The notes beneath the pieces are model-generated. The model saw only the letters and a program-made list of their open reading frames with translations, did no database searches and was not told the DNA's origin. A DNA stretch of 64,000 bases from Janthinobacterium sp. 64 (GTDB taxonomy: Bacteria > Pseudomonadota > Gammaproteobacteria > Burkholderiales > Burkholderiaceae_D): NCBI RefSeq assembly GCF_002813325.1, contig NZ_PHUG01000001.1:4898001-4962000 (forward strand). The letters are read 5' to 3'. This document shows, in pieces, positions 18,300-28,900 of the stretch; the first letter of the stretch is position 1, and each line of letters begins with the position of its first letter. Both the position numbers and the translations under genes were made by a program.

Positions 18300-18350
18300 C
18301 GCCCCTGCCGGGCGCAAGGGGCACAAGCTGCAGCGGCGGCGTTGCGCGGT

Positions 18351-18381
18351 TTGATTTTTCCCCTTGCTGGTCTGGTAAAAT
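18351..18381 (+). promoter_or_regulatory. Candidate tkt promoter
   Basis: TTGATT (18351-18356) lies 19 bases before TAAAAT (18376-18381), with an extended -10 TGG just upstream. The predicted start point would be about 60 bases before the tkt ATG. The spacing is long, so confidence is limited. Confidence 0.35.
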
Positions 18382-18448
18382 ACATAGCTCTGACTGCGCC
18401 CAGCTGCGCTGCAAACGAATTCCAAACTCGCGACTGACCCACACCATC

Positions 18449-20446
18449 ATGACAACTACGCTCCCGACTACCAAAATGGCCAATGCGATCCGCGCACTGG
18501 CAATGGACGCTGTACAAAAGGCCAACTCCGGCCATCCAGGCATGCCAATGGGCATGGCCGAGATCGCAGTTGCCCTGTGGAGTGGTCACTATCGCCACAA
18601 TCCAGCGAATCCAAAATGGCAGAACCGCGACCGTTTCCTGTTGTCGAACGGCCACGGCTCCATGCTGCACTACGCACTGCTGCACCTGACCGGCTACGAG
18701 CTGTCGATGGACGATATCAAGGCCTTCCGCCAGATGCATTCGAAAACCCCGGGCCACCCGGAAGTCGATGTCACGCCAGGCGTGGAAACGACCACCGGCC
18801 CGCTGGGCCAGGGCATCGCCAACGCCGTCGGCATGGCCCTGTCGGAGCAATTGCTGGCCGCTGAATTCAATCAGCCTGGCCACGACATCGTCAACCACTA
18901 TACCTACGCCTTCGTCGGTGATGGTTGCCTGATGGAAGGTATTTCGCACGAAGTGTGCGCGCTGGCCGGCACCCTGGGCCTGAATAAACTGATCGCACTG
19001 TACGACGACAACGGCATTTCCATCGACGGCAAAGTCGAAGGCTGGTTCACGGACGACACCCCGGCCCGCTTCGAAGCGTACGGCTGGAACGTCATCCGCG
19101 CCGTCGACGGTCACGATGTTGCCGCCGTGGCTGCCGCCATCGCCGCCGCCAAGACCGCCAGCAAGCCAACCCTGATCTGCTGCAAGACCATTATCGGCAA
19201 GGGTTCGCCTAACCTGCAAGGCGGCGACAAGGTCCACGGCGCCGCGCTGGGCGACAAGGAAATCGCTGCCGTGCGTGAATACATCGGCTGGGATGCCGCA
19301 CCGTTCGAGATGCCGGCCGACGTGTACGCCGCCTGGGATGCGAAAGAGCAGGGCGCCCTGCTGGAAGCGGACTGGAACGAGCGCTTCGCCGCGTATGGCC
19401 GCGAATTCCCGCAGCAAGCTGCTGAACTGAGCCGCCGCATGCAGGGCGACTTGCCACAGGCATTCGAAGCGGCCCTGAGCGCCGCCATCGCTTCCTGCGT
19501 CGAGAAAAAAGAAAACATCGCCACCCGCAAGGCCAGCCAGAACGCCATCCAGGCGCTGGCGTCGTCGCTGCCGGAATTCCTCGGCGGCTCGGCCGACCTG
19601 ACCGGTTCGAACCTGACCAACTGGAAAGAGTGCGTGGCCGTGCGTTCGGGCCAGCCTGGCAACCACATCAACTACGGCGTGCGCGAATTCGGCATGAGCG
19701 CCATCATGAACGGCATCACCTTGCACGGCGGCTACATTCCGTTCGGCGCCACGTTCCTGACGTTCTCCGACTACAGCCGCAATGCGCTGCGCATGGCCGC
19801 GCTGATGAAACTGCGTTCGATCTTCGTGTTTACCCACGATTCGATCGGTCTGGGCGAAGACGGCCCGACGCACCAATCGGTCGAGCACGTCTCGTCGATG
19901 CGTTTGATCCCGAACCTGGACAACTGGCGTCCATGCGATACCGTCGAGTCGGCTGCTGCCTGGGGTGCCGCCGTGCGCCGCAAGGATGGCCCGTCGACCC
20001 TGATCTTCTCGCGCCAGAACCTGCCATATCAAGAACGTAGCGCCGAGCAGATCGAGAACATCTACCGCGGCGGCTATGTGCTGAACGACGTGGCCGACGC
20101 CAAGGCGATCCTGATCGCCACCGGTTCCGAAGTGGAACTGGCCGTCGCCGCCGCCGGCGCGCTGGCGGCCGAAGGCATCAATGTGCGCGTGGTATCGATG
20201 CCGTCGACCGACGTGTATGACCGCCAGGACGCTGCCTACAAGGCCAGCGTATTGACCCGCGGCGTGCCGCGCGTGGCCATCGAAGCGGGCGTGACCAGCT
20301 TCTGGTACAAATACGTGGGCCTGGAAGGCGCCGTGGTCGGTATCGACACGTTTGGCGAATCGGCTCCGGCTGGCGTGCTGTTCAAGCACTTCGGCTTCAC
20401 GGTCGAGAACGTCGTCGCCAAGGTCAAGGCCGTTATCGCCGGCTAA
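18449..20446 (+). CDS. tkt: Transketolase
   Basis: A thiamine-diphosphate enzyme of the pentose phosphate pathway that moves two-carbon ketol units between sugar phosphates in the cytoplasm. The 665 residues are standard. Visible marks are the substrate and cofactor region [18 protein letters not shown] near the N-terminus, the thiamine-diphosphate motif [18 protein letters not shown] (from residue 157), [10 protein letters not shown] in the pyrimidine-binding domain (about residue 380), and [14 protein letters not shown] with catalytic His residues. The C-terminal domain starts near [11 protein letters not shown]. gapA follows after 76 bases in the same direction, and a shared terminator comes only after gapA, so the two may be co-transcribed. 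A decayed internal copy of this gene lies near 10.5 kb. Confidence 0.97.
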   Translation: MTTTLPTTKMANAIRALAMDAVQKANSGHPGMPMGMAEIAVALWSGHYRHNPANPKWQNRDRFLLSNGHGSMLHYALLHLTGYELSMDDIKAFRQMHSKTPGHPEVDVTPGVETTTGPLGQGIANAVGMALSEQLLAAEFNQPGHDIVNHYTYAFVGDGCLMEGISHEVCALAGTLGLNKLIALYDDNGISIDGKVEGWFTDDTPARFEAYGWNVIRAVDGHDVAAVAAAIAAAKTASKPTLICCKTIIGKGSPNLQGGDKVHGAALGDKEIAAVREYIGWDAAPFEMPADVYAAWDAKEQGALLEADWNERFAAYGREFPQQAAELSRRMQGDLPQAFEAALSAAIASCVEKKENIATRKASQNAIQALASSLPEFLGGSADLTGSNLTNWKECVAVRSGQPGNHINYGVREFGMSAIMNGITLHGGYIPFGATFLTFSDYSRNALRMAALMKLRSIFVFTHDSIGLGEDGPTHQSVEHVSSMRLIPNLDNWRPCDTVESAAAWGAAVRRKDGPSTLIFSRQNLPYQERSAEQIENIYRGGYVLNDVADAKAILIATGSEVELAVAAAGALAAEGINVRVVSMPSTDVYDRQDAAYKASVLTRGVPRVAIEAGVTSFWYKYVGLEGAVVGIDTFGESAPAGVLFKHFGFTVENVVAKVKAVIAG

Positions 20447-20522
20447 TATTGATTTTTAACGGTCCTGGCGATGTGCTCGCCGGGGGCGTGCATGTACCTT
20501 CTTTTTTAATCAGGAGCAGAGT

Positions 20523-21533
20523 ATGACGATCAAAGTTGCAATCAATGGCTACGGCCGCATCGGCCGTAATGTGTTGCGCGCTTTCTACGAAGGCGGCAAG
20601 AAACAGGACATCCAGATCGTTGCCATCAACGACCTGGGCGATGCCAAATCGAACGCCCACCTGACCCGCTACGACACCGCGCACGGCAAGTTCCCGGGCA
20701 CGGTTACCGTCGAAGGCGACAACATGATCGTCAATGGCGATCCGATCCGCGTCTTCGCACAGCGCAATCCGGCTGAAATCCCATGGGGCGAGCTGGGCGT
20801 GGACGTGGTGCTGGAATGCACGGGCTTCTTCACCACCAAAGAGAAAGCTTCGGCGCACTTGAAGGGCGGCGCGAAAAAAGTCATCATCTCGGCACCAGGC
20901 GGCAAGGACGTCGATGCGACCGTCGTGTTCGGCGTGAACCACTCGGTCCTGAAATCGACGGATACCGTCATTTCGAACGCTTCGTGCACCACCAACTGCC
21001 TGGCACCGCTGGTCAAGCCGCTCAACGACGCCATCGGCATCGAAACGGGCCTGATGACCACCGTGCACGCCTACACCAACGATCAGGTGCTGTCCGACGT
21101 GATGCATGAAGACCTGCGCCGCGCCCGTTCGGCCACCATGAGCATGATCCCGACCAAGACGGGCGCTGCTGCCGCCGTTGGCCTGGTGCTGCCTGAGCTG
21201 AATGGCAAGCTGGACGGCTTCGCCATCCGCGTGCCGACCATCAACGTATCGCTGGTCGACCTGACCTTCATCGCCAAGCGCGACACCACCGTGGAAGAAG
21301 TCAACGCGCTGATGAAAACCGCGTCGGAAGGCGCCCTGGAAGGCATCCTGACGTACCAGACCGAACCGCTGGTATCGATCGACTTCAACCATAACCCGGC
21401 TTCGTCGAACTTCGATTCGACCCTGACCAAGGTCTCGGGCCGTCTGGTGAAAGTATCGTCGTGGTACGACAACGAGTGGGGTTTCTCGAACCGCATGCTC
21501 GACACCACCGTCGCACTGATGTCGGCCAAGTAA
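20523..21533 (+). CDS. gapA: Type I glyceraldehyde-3-phosphate dehydrogenase
   Basis: Converts glyceraldehyde-3-phosphate, phosphate and NAD+ to 1,3-bisphosphoglycerate. The 336 residues start with the NAD-binding fold ([20 protein letters not shown]). The catalytic Cys155 lies in [12 protein letters not shown], and the catalytic-domain segment [13 protein letters not shown] is present near the C-terminus. An AGGAG ribosome binding site precedes the ATG by seven bases. It follows tkt and is closed by an intrinsic terminator; the tkt-gap pairing is common in betaproteobacteria, where pgk and other sugar-phosphate genes often follow, but here the run ends. No element in the 76-base gap clearly points to separate transcription. 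Confidence 0.97.
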   Translation: MTIKVAINGYGRIGRNVLRAFYEGGKKQDIQIVAINDLGDAKSNAHLTRYDTAHGKFPGTVTVEGDNMIVNGDPIRVFAQRNPAEIPWGELGVDVVLECTGFFTTKEKASAHLKGGAKKVIISAPGGKDVDATVVFGVNHSVLKSTDTVISNASCTTNCLAPLVKPLNDAIGIETGLMTTVHAYTNDQVLSDVMHEDLRRARSATMSMIPTKTGAAAAVGLVLPELNGKLDGFAIRVPTINVSLVDLTFIAKRDTTVEEVNALMKTASEGALEGILTYQTEPLVSIDFNHNPASSNFDSTLTKVSGRLVKVSSWYDNEWGFSNRMLDTTVALMSAK

Positions 21534-21549
21534 TTCCTGGCTAGCCTGC

Positions 21550-21578
21550 AAAAAACGCCCTTCGGGGCGTTTTTTTTA
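21550..21578. terminator. Bidirectional terminator between gapA and the DUF1275 gene
   Basis: The stem ACGCCC/GGGCGT (21555-21560 with 21565-21570), with a TTCG tetraloop, is flanked by A and T runs. It serves convergent gapA (plus) and the membrane protein gene (minus). Confidence 0.92.
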
Positions 21579-21596
21579 TTCATGGCCGTACGACAC

Positions 21597-22361
21597 CTAC
21601 AGGCGGCGCCGGTAGAAACGCCATAGAAGGCGCAAGTCGCGCAGCACGGGCACGCCGGACAGCAGGCTCAGCACGCCGGCGAGGAGGATGGTGGCCGCCG
21701 GAAAGCCGATGTGCTTGAAGGCCAGGGCGCCGCTGACGCCGCCGATGAAAAAACAGGCGATCAGCAGGCTGTGCGTTCTCAGCTTGCCGCGGTTGACCTT
21801 CACCATCCGGTCCGGCAGGTGGCGCCGGTTGTAATACGCCATCTTGCCCAGTTCGATGCCGATATCGGTGGACAGGCCCGTCACGTGGGTGGTGCGGATG
21901 ACGGCGCCCGAAATCTTGGTGATGATGGCGTTCTGCAAACCCATGACAAAGCACAACAGCAAGATGGTGACGGGACCCAGCACGTCGGGCATGGTGGCCA
22001 GATAACTGCCCGTCAGGCCGAACAGCAGCAGCAAGGCCGCTTCCAGCAGCAGGCTGGCGGCAAACTGGCTGTGCAGCCGGCGCCGCTTGCCCCAGTTCAC
22101 CATGATGGCCGTCACGGCCGCGCCGCTGACAAAGGCCAGCCAGGCGCCCAGCGCAGCCAGGGCCAGCGTGATATTGCCCAACGCCAGGTCATCGGCCATG
22201 CCCGAGACGATGCCCGTCATGTGCGAGGTATAGCCGCCGATGGCGAGAAAACCGCCCGCATTCACGGCGCCGGCCACCAGCGCCAGCACGCAACCGAGCT
22301 GCAGGTTGGCTTGCGTATCGCGTGCCGATCCGCTCAGGCGGGACAGGTAATGGAGCGGCAT
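21597..22361 (-). CDS. YoaK/DUF1275 family inner-membrane protein
   Basis: A 254-residue integral membrane protein of a family without an established function. Six or so hydrophobic segments are visible, beginning LGCVLALVAGAVNAGGFLAI. They include the family pattern GGYTSHMTGIVSGMADDLALG and, in the second half, GLQNAIITKISGAVIRTTHVTGLSTDIG. This inner repeat (SHMTG and THVTG in related positions) suggests a duplicated fold. A cluster of basic residues lies at the C-terminus on the likely cytoplasmic side. The gene for a secreted Cache protein lies just upstream on the same strand, 27 bases away, so the two may be co-transcribed. Family certain; role unknown. Confidence 0.85.
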   Translation of the reverse strand: MPLHYLSRLSGSARDTQANLQLGCVLALVAGAVNAGGFLAIGGYTSHMTGIVSGMADDLALGNITLALAALGAWLAFVSGAAVTAIMVNWGKRRRLHSQFAASLLLEAALLLLFGLTGSYLATMPDVLGPVTILLLCFVMGLQNAIITKISGAVIRTTHVTGLSTDIGIELGKMAYYNRRHLPDRMVKVNRGKLRTHSLLIACFFIGGVSGALAFKHIGFPAATILLAGVLSLLSGVPVLRDLRLLWRFYRRRL

Positions 22362-22388
22362 GCGGGTGCGGTTTCCTCTTGCCGTGGC

Positions 22389-22865
22389 TTATTTATAGAT
22401 GCCGGAACCGACGATCATATTGTCGACCCGTTCGATGTAGCCGGATTTTTGCTCGACCACCTTGGTCAGCGGATTGGGCCACTTGAAGTCTACCCAGCCG
22501 CGTCCGGCCGGCGTATTGGCCGTGGTGATCAGCGACTTGACGATGGCCTTGCCCTCATTGTCCTTCAGGTCGATCAGGTTCTTGCCGACCATCTTGGGAT
22601 TGTTGCCGTGCGCCAGGGTGACACCATTCATGTCGTACACATAAATGTACAGGTCGCGGTCATGGAAGCTGGTGTTGGCGGGATCGGCAATGGCGGCAAA
22701 GGCCTTTTCCTTGCCATCGGCCTTGATCATGGCCACGGCGCGCTTGGTCATGGCGATGGCTTCGTCCGCGCTGCCCTTGGGGGCGGCCCATGCCGCTGCC
22801 GGCATGGCGCAGAGGATGAAACTGGCAACGAGGGCGTGGATGCCCGTTTTTACACTCGTCTTCAT
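22389..22865 (-). CDS. Secreted single-Cache-domain protein
   Basis: A small periplasmic protein of 158 residues. It has a signal peptide (about 1-27, cleavage after AAAWA) followed by one Cache (PAS-like extracellular sensor) domain, recognised from DLYIYVYDMNGVTLAHGNNP, MVGKNLIDLKD and YIERVDNMIVGSGIY at the end. In larger proteins this domain senses small ligands ahead of a chemotaxis or kinase module; here nothing follows it, so it can only act as a free binding protein or through a partner. The start is supported by an AGGAG seven bases upstream. It probably shares a transcript with the downstream DUF1275 gene. The ligand is not predictable. Confidence 0.8.
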   Translation of the reverse strand: MKTSVKTGIHALVASFILCAMPAAAWAAPKGSADEAIAMTKRAVAMIKADGKEKAFAAIADPANTSFHDRDLYIYVYDMNGVTLAHGNNPKMVGKNLIDLKDNEGKAIVKSLITTANTPAGRGWVDFKWPNPLTKVVEQKSGYIERVDNMIVGSGIYK

Positions 22866-22964
22866 ACGCTGTCTCCTGGGATGATAGGCAACCCCGGCGC
22901 GGCCTGTTGTACGGCACTACTGGGAAGTGGAGTTGCCTGTACGTATCATACGCCGCCGCCGGGC

Positions 22965-25721
22965 TTATGCAATCGTTGCGGGAAAGATCGTGTGCCACAG
23001 GCGCATCACGTTGTCCGCATGCACGCGCACTCTTTCCGGCTCCACCCGGGCCAGGTCGTGGCCTTGCAGGCGCAACTGGTGCTGCAGCTTGCGCAGCGCG
23101 CGGTAGGCGTCGGCCACCAGGGCGGCCAGCTGCGCGTCGATCAGCCCCAGTTCGCCGCACAGGCGCAGCAGGGCGATATTGCCCGAGTTGGCCGTCAGCT
23201 GCGGATACTGCGCCGCATGCTGCAGCACCAGGTATTGCACCATGAATTCGATGTCGATCATGCCGCCCGGATCCTGTTTCAAATCAAAGCTGCCGGGGCG
23301 GGGCGGGTGGGCGTCCAGCATTTTCTTGCGCATGGCCACCACTTCGCCTTTGAGCGGGCCGTTTTCCGGGCGCTCCTTGCGCAAGATCGTGTCGCGGATG
23401 CGTTCGAAATGCTTGCCGATGGTGGTATCGCCGGCGCAGAAGCGCGCGCGCGTGAGCGCCTGGTGCTCCCACACCCAGGCCGCGCTGCCCTGGTAGCGCT
23501 CGAATGCCTGCACGCTGGATACCAGCATGCCCGAGGCGCCATCGGGGCGCAGGGCGATATCGATGTCGAACAGGATGCCGGCCGAGGTGTGCGAGGTCAT
23601 CCAGGTGATGAAGCGCTGCGCCAGCTTGGCATACAGGCCGGGCGCTTCCTGGTCGTCGTCGTCGAACAGGAAAATGACGTCGAGATCCGAGACATAGCCG
23701 AGTTCCTTGCCGCCCAGCTTGCCGTACGCGATGACGGCGAATTTCGGCACTTCGCGGTGGCGCGTAGGTAAGGTTTGCCACACGGCTTGCACGGTGGCGG
23801 CAACGATGATGTCGGCCAGCTGCGACAGGTAGTCGGCCAGCTTTTCCACGCTCAGGTCGCCCGCCAGGTCTTGCGCCAGGCACTGGAACAGTTGCGCATG
23901 GTGCGTTTCGCGCAAGATATCCATCTGCCGCTCCGTGTCGCCGGGCGCGTCGTCGAGCTGGCGCTGCAGGTCCAGCGCCAGCGCGTTTGGATCCGGCACC
24001 GTGTTGCGGATGCGTTCGTCCAGCAGTTCATCGAGCAGGATAGGATGTTGCGTGAGGAAGGTGGCGGCCCAGCCGCTGGCGCACACCATGCGTACGACGC
24101 GTTCCAGCGTGTGTGGATACTCTGTCAATAATGACAGATAGGCCGAGCGGCGCGCAATCGCTTCCAGAAAGTCGAGCAGGCGGCCCAGGGTGGCCAGCTG
24201 GCTGGCGTTACCGTTGGACACGGAGCAATCGGTGATCAGGGGCAGGGCGGAATTGACGAGGGCCACCAAACGCGTGCGGCTCGCCTCGGGCAAGGATTGC
24301 AGCCGCGGCGCCTGCCAGGTGGCCAGCAAACGGCGCGCGCAGGCGGCGGGCTCGTGGAAACCCAGGGCGGCAAAGCGCGCCTCGATGGCTTCCTGCTGGT
24401 CCGAGGCGGCGCAGTCGTTCGACGTTTGCGGGTCGATGCCCGTGTCGGCAGGCGGCGTGCCGCTGCTCTTGTCGCTGAACATTTCGTCGAACTGGCCGGC
24501 GACAAACACGCGGTGTGCTTCGAGCTGGGCCAGCAGGGTGGGCGTGTCGGGTAAACCCATCATCTGCGCCACCACCAGGCGGTCGGCCTCGTTGGCGGGC
24601 AGGGTGTGGGTTTGCGCATCGTCCAGGTATTGTAGCCGGTGTTCCAGGTTGCGCAAGAACGTGTAGGAGCCGAGCAACTGTTCCACGATGGCCGGCTCCA
24701 GCAAACCCTTGTCGGCCACCGTGTGCAGGGTGGCGCGCGTGGAGCGTTCGCGCAGTTCGGCATCGCGCCCGCCGCGTATCAATTGAAACACTTGCGCGAG
24801 GAATTCGATTTCGCGGATGCCGCCACGGCCCAGCTTGACGTTGTTGCTGCGGTCGGGATGCAGCCGCTCCTGGCGGTTGACCTCGGCGCGGATCTGGCCG
24901 TGCATGGTGCGGATGGCGTCGATGACGCCGAAATCGAGGTAGCGGCGAAAGACGAACGGACGCACGATGGCGTCGAGCGAGGCGATATCTTCCGGCTTGC
25001 CCGTCACGGCGCGCGCCTTGACCCAGGCGTAGCGCTCCCATTCACGGCCTTGCACGATCAGGTACTGTTCCACCATGCCCAGGCTGGCGGCCAGCGGACC
25101 CGAGTTGCCGTTCGGGCGCAAGGCCATATCCACGCGGAAAGTAAAACCATCTTGCGTGATCTCGGCCAGGGCGGCGATCAGCTTCTTGCCCATGCGAATG
25201 AAAAACTCGTGATTCGACAGGCTGCGCTGGCCCGGCAAGGTCGCTTGCGTGTCGCCATCTTCCGGATACACAAAGATCAGGTCGATATCCGACGAGACAT
25301 TGAGTTCGCCGCCGCCCTGCTTGCCCATCGCCAACACCATCAAGGCCTGTTCCTCGCCCGATTCCTCGCCGACGGGCATGCCGTGCAAGGCCACCATCTC
25401 GGCCATGATGGCGTCCACATGCGTGCGGATGGCGAAATCGGCAAAGCCCGTCATGGCCGTGACGACTTCGTTCAGGTCCGCCTGGCCTTCCAGATCGCGC
25501 GCGATCAGGCCGCACACGAGCAGGTTGCGCAGGCGGCGCATGGCCCGCTCGGCCGGCAGTGGCGGCGTGGCGGCGTTCGCCTGGTCGGCCAGCGCGGCGG
25601 CAAAATCGAGCCCGTCGAGCGGCGCGCGCACCAGCTGCGCTATCTGCGCGGCGCGCTCGGGGGCGGCACCCAGCCAGCGCTGGTAGAAACGGGAGGCGGA
25701 GATCAAAGGCTGTGTGCTCAT
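22965..25721 (-). CDS. glnE: Bifunctional glutamine synthetase adenylyltransferase/adenylyl-removing enzyme
   Basis: GlnE switches glutamine synthetase off by adding AMP to a Tyr and on again by phosphorolytic removal, under control of PII proteins. The 918 residues contain both nucleotidyltransferase cores. The N-terminal adenylyl-removing core has NVSSDIDLIFVYPEDG near residues 140-155. The C-terminal adenylyltransferase core has GYVSDLDVIFLFDDDD near residue 680. Each core has a matching regulatory helical domain (GRGGIREIEFLAQ in the first half, DPGGMIDIEFMVQY in the second). The second half also shows FAVIAYGKLGGKELG. The gene is divergent from the YhdP-type gene; this glnE-yhdP pairing is familiar in betaproteobacteria. 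Together with ntrC at the left edge it makes the second nitrogen-control gene in the window. Confidence 0.96.
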   Translation of the reverse strand: MSTQPLISASRFYQRWLGAAPERAAQIAQLVRAPLDGLDFAAALADQANAATPPLPAERAMRRLRNLLVCGLIARDLEGQADLNEVVTAMTGFADFAIRTHVDAIMAEMVALHGMPVGEESGEEQALMVLAMGKQGGGELNVSSDIDLIFVYPEDGDTQATLPGQRSLSNHEFFIRMGKKLIAALAEITQDGFTFRVDMALRPNGNSGPLAASLGMVEQYLIVQGREWERYAWVKARAVTGKPEDIASLDAIVRPFVFRRYLDFGVIDAIRTMHGQIRAEVNRQERLHPDRSNNVKLGRGGIREIEFLAQVFQLIRGGRDAELRERSTRATLHTVADKGLLEPAIVEQLLGSYTFLRNLEHRLQYLDDAQTHTLPANEADRLVVAQMMGLPDTPTLLAQLEAHRVFVAGQFDEMFSDKSSGTPPADTGIDPQTSNDCAASDQQEAIEARFAALGFHEPAACARRLLATWQAPRLQSLPEASRTRLVALVNSALPLITDCSVSNGNASQLATLGRLLDFLEAIARRSAYLSLLTEYPHTLERVVRMVCASGWAATFLTQHPILLDELLDERIRNTVPDPNALALDLQRQLDDAPGDTERQMDILRETHHAQLFQCLAQDLAGDLSVEKLADYLSQLADIIVAATVQAVWQTLPTRHREVPKFAVIAYGKLGGKELGYVSDLDVIFLFDDDDQEAPGLYAKLAQRFITWMTSHTSAGILFDIDIALRPDGASGMLVSSVQAFERYQGSAAWVWEHQALTRARFCAGDTTIGKHFERIRDTILRKERPENGPLKGEVVAMRKKMLDAHPPRPGSFDLKQDPGGMIDIEFMVQYLVLQHAAQYPQLTANSGNIALLRLCGELGLIDAQLAALVADAYRALRKLQHQLRLQGHDLARVEPERVRVHADNVMRLWHTIFPATIA

Positions 25722-25958
25722 GGTGTCGGTAAGGGTCTCGTGAATGCTGCTTGCATGGTTCTTGTTTAACTTGGCTGCGAACGGCGGGGGATGCGGTAAA
25801 ATTGTGCCGCTGGCGCGAGTACCGCCGGCAGTGCGTGCTCTTCCGGACGATGGTAAGGGAGGCTTTGCTCAGAAGCAAGCGCAAGGATGCAGGTGCGCAC
25901 CACGAATGCAGACGATTTTTGCCATTATTTGACGCCGGGCCAGTTTATTAGCTTATTG

Positions 25959-28900
25959 ATGCAAAAACCGCCAGAAGCAAGCGTGACAGAACATGTGCCA
26001 TTGGCCCTGCGCTGGCAGCGGCTGCGTGCCGCCTATCGCATGGCCAATCTGGCCACCCATCATGTATTGGGTTTTACCATCAAACTGGTGCTGCTGGCGT
26101 ATTTCGCCTTCGCCGTGCTGTTTTTGTTCCTGCGCTACGCCATTTTGCCGAATATCGATTACTACAAGGGCGATATCGAGCGGGCGGCCAGCCGCGCGCT
26201 GGGCAACCCCGTCAGCATCGCGCGTGTTTATGCCTCCTGGCATGGCGTGCGGCCGAATCTCTTCCTCGGCGACGTGAGCCTGCGCGACCCGGCGGGGCGC
26301 CAGGTGCTCAGCCTGCCGAGCGTCTCGGCCACCGTGTCGTGGTGGAGCGTGCTCGGTTCCGTGCGCTTCGAGGCACTGGAAATCACGCGGCCCGACCTGG
26401 ACGTACGGCGCAGCAAGGATGGCAAGCTGTATGTGGCGGGCGTACTGGTCGACAGCACGCAAGGCAGCGATGGCAAGGGCGCCGACTGGCTGCTGTCGCA
26501 GCATGAGATCATCATTCGCGACGGCAAGGTGCGCTGGACGGACGAAGCGCGCGGCACGCCGGAGCTGGCTTTAAGCCAGGTCAACTTGCTGCTGCGCAAC
26601 CACTGGCGCAGCCACCGGCTGGGCTTGCAGGCCACGCCGCCTGCCAGTCTGGCCGCGCCCATCGATGTGCGCGCTCACTTCACGCATCCCCCTTTCAGCA
26701 CGCGCATCTCGGATGTGTCGATGTGGAAGGGCGAGTTGTACGCCGACCTGAAAAACGCCGACCTGGCCGCCTGGCGCCGTTATCTCGACTACCCGTTTGA
26801 ATTAAGCCAGGGCAAGGGCGCCCTGCGCGCCTGGCTGAGTCTGGATCACGCGCGCCTGGCCGGCTTTACGGCCGATGTGGGTCTGACGGATGTGCAGGCG
26901 CAGCTGGGCGAGCATATCGCGCCGCTCGACTTGCTGTCGGTCAGCGGGCGCATTTCGGCCAAGGAAGAGCTGTCGGCGCAGGTGCCGGACGGCAAACCCA
27001 CCTTTGGCGCGCATGGGCACCAGATCGAGCTGACGAACTTCGCGGTGGAAACACGCGATGGCCTCAGCTTGCCGCCCACGACCCTGTCCGAGCGCTACAT
27101 TGCTGCAAGCAAACGCAAGCCTGCGCGCACGGAAATCACGGCCAGGTCGCTCGATTTGCACACCCTGGCCGCGCTGGCCGACAAGCTGCCGCTGGGCGAG
27201 CAGCAGCGCCAGCGTCTCGATGCCCTGGCGCCGCGCGGGCGTTTGCAGGATTTTTCAGCGCAATGGGAAGGCGACATGGCCACGCCCGCCAGCTACCGCC
27301 TGCGCGGCAAGCTCATCGATCTTGGCCTGAATGCGCAGCCGGCGCGCCTGGCCGTGGCGAAGACGGCGACCAGCCCTGCACAGGCGGCCGCACCGGCCAT
27401 TCCCGGCTTTGACCACCTGACCGGCAGCATCGACGCCAATGACAAGGGCGGCAGCATTGCCATCGACGCGCAAGACTTGGTGTTGCAGTTCCCCACCTAC
27501 CTGAGCGAGCCGGCCTTGCCGTTCGAACAATTCGCCATGCAGGCGCGCTGGACCTTTGAAGCGGGCAATATGCTGCAAGTCGGGCTGGACAAGCTTGACT
27601 TCGATCAGCAAGGCTTGCGCGTCGCCCTGCAAGGCACCCACCGCATGCCGCTCGACGGCAAGAACCTGGGCCAGGTCGACTTGACGGGCACGATCGATAA
27701 TTTCCAGATCAACACCATCGGCCGTTATCTGCCGCTGCAGACGCCCGAGCACCTGCGCCACTGGCTGACGGGCGCGCTGGAAGGCGGCGTGGCGCGCGAT
27801 GTCAGCCTGCGCCTGCGCGGCGAACTCGAACATTTTCCGTTCAAGGCCGACACGCCCGCCCAGCGGAATGCCGCCCAGCGCAACCGTGGCGATTTCCGCG
27901 TGGCCGGCAAGCTCGAGAATGGCAAGCTGAACTATGCGCCCGGCGAATTTGCGGAAAGCGGCCCGCTGGCGGGCAAGGCGCCGTTGTGGCCGCAGGCGGA
28001 AAAAATCAAGGGCAGCTTTGTTTTCGAGCGGGCGCGCATGGAAATTCGCGGCGACACGGCCACCACGGGCGGCGTGGCTCTGACGAATGTCAAAGCCGTG
28101 ATTCCCGATCTGACCGTATTCGACACCTTGCTCGATATCGAGGGCAATGCAGCCGGCCCGATGCAGGAATTTCTCAAGTACGTGACGGCCAGCCCCGTGC
28201 TCGGCTGGATCGAGCATTTCACGGATGAAACGACGGCGACGGGCAACGCCAGGCTGGCCCTCAAATTGCACTTGCCGATCGAGCGCATGCCCGAGGCGAC
28301 GGTGCAGGGCAGCTTGCAACTGGCGGGCAATGACGTGGTGCTGTTCCGCGATATGCCGCCCGTGCTGGGCACGCAGGGCAAGATCGAATTCAACGAAAAG
28401 GGCGTCAACCTGAATGGCTTGAACGGCAGCCTGCTGGGCGGGCCGCTGGCCATCTCGGGCGGCTCGCAGCCTGACAATTCCATCCAGGTCAAGATTGCCG
28501 GCAACATGACCATCGACGGCTTGCGCAAGACGTATCCGGCGCCCGTGTTGCAGCGCCTGGCGAAACATTTGAACGGCGGCGCGCGCTACAGCGGCCTGAT
28601 CACGGCGCGCGACCAGCAGGTGGTGGTCAATGTCGAGTCGCCGCTGACGGGACTGGGCCTCGATTTTCCCGCGCCCCTGAAAAAGGCGGCCGGCGACAGC
28701 CTGCCCGTGAAATTCACCCTGACGGGCAATGCGGCCAACGGCGCCGGCCTGCGCACGGACGATATCCGCATCGCGCTGGGCTCCGGCATCGCCGCCCGCT
28801 ACCAGCGCCAGAAGCAGGGCAAGGATACCTGGCGCCTGGTGCGCGGCGGCATCGGCGTGAACGTGCCGGCGCCGGAACCGGACAGCGGCATGATGCTCAA

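Noticed and set aside
17456..20389. A 977-codon frame on the minus strand across the end of a receptor gene and tkt
   Set aside because: It spans two clear plus-strand genes, a terminator and a promoter region, and its translation is low-complexity Arg/His/Ala-rich, as expected for an antisense frame in high-GC DNA.
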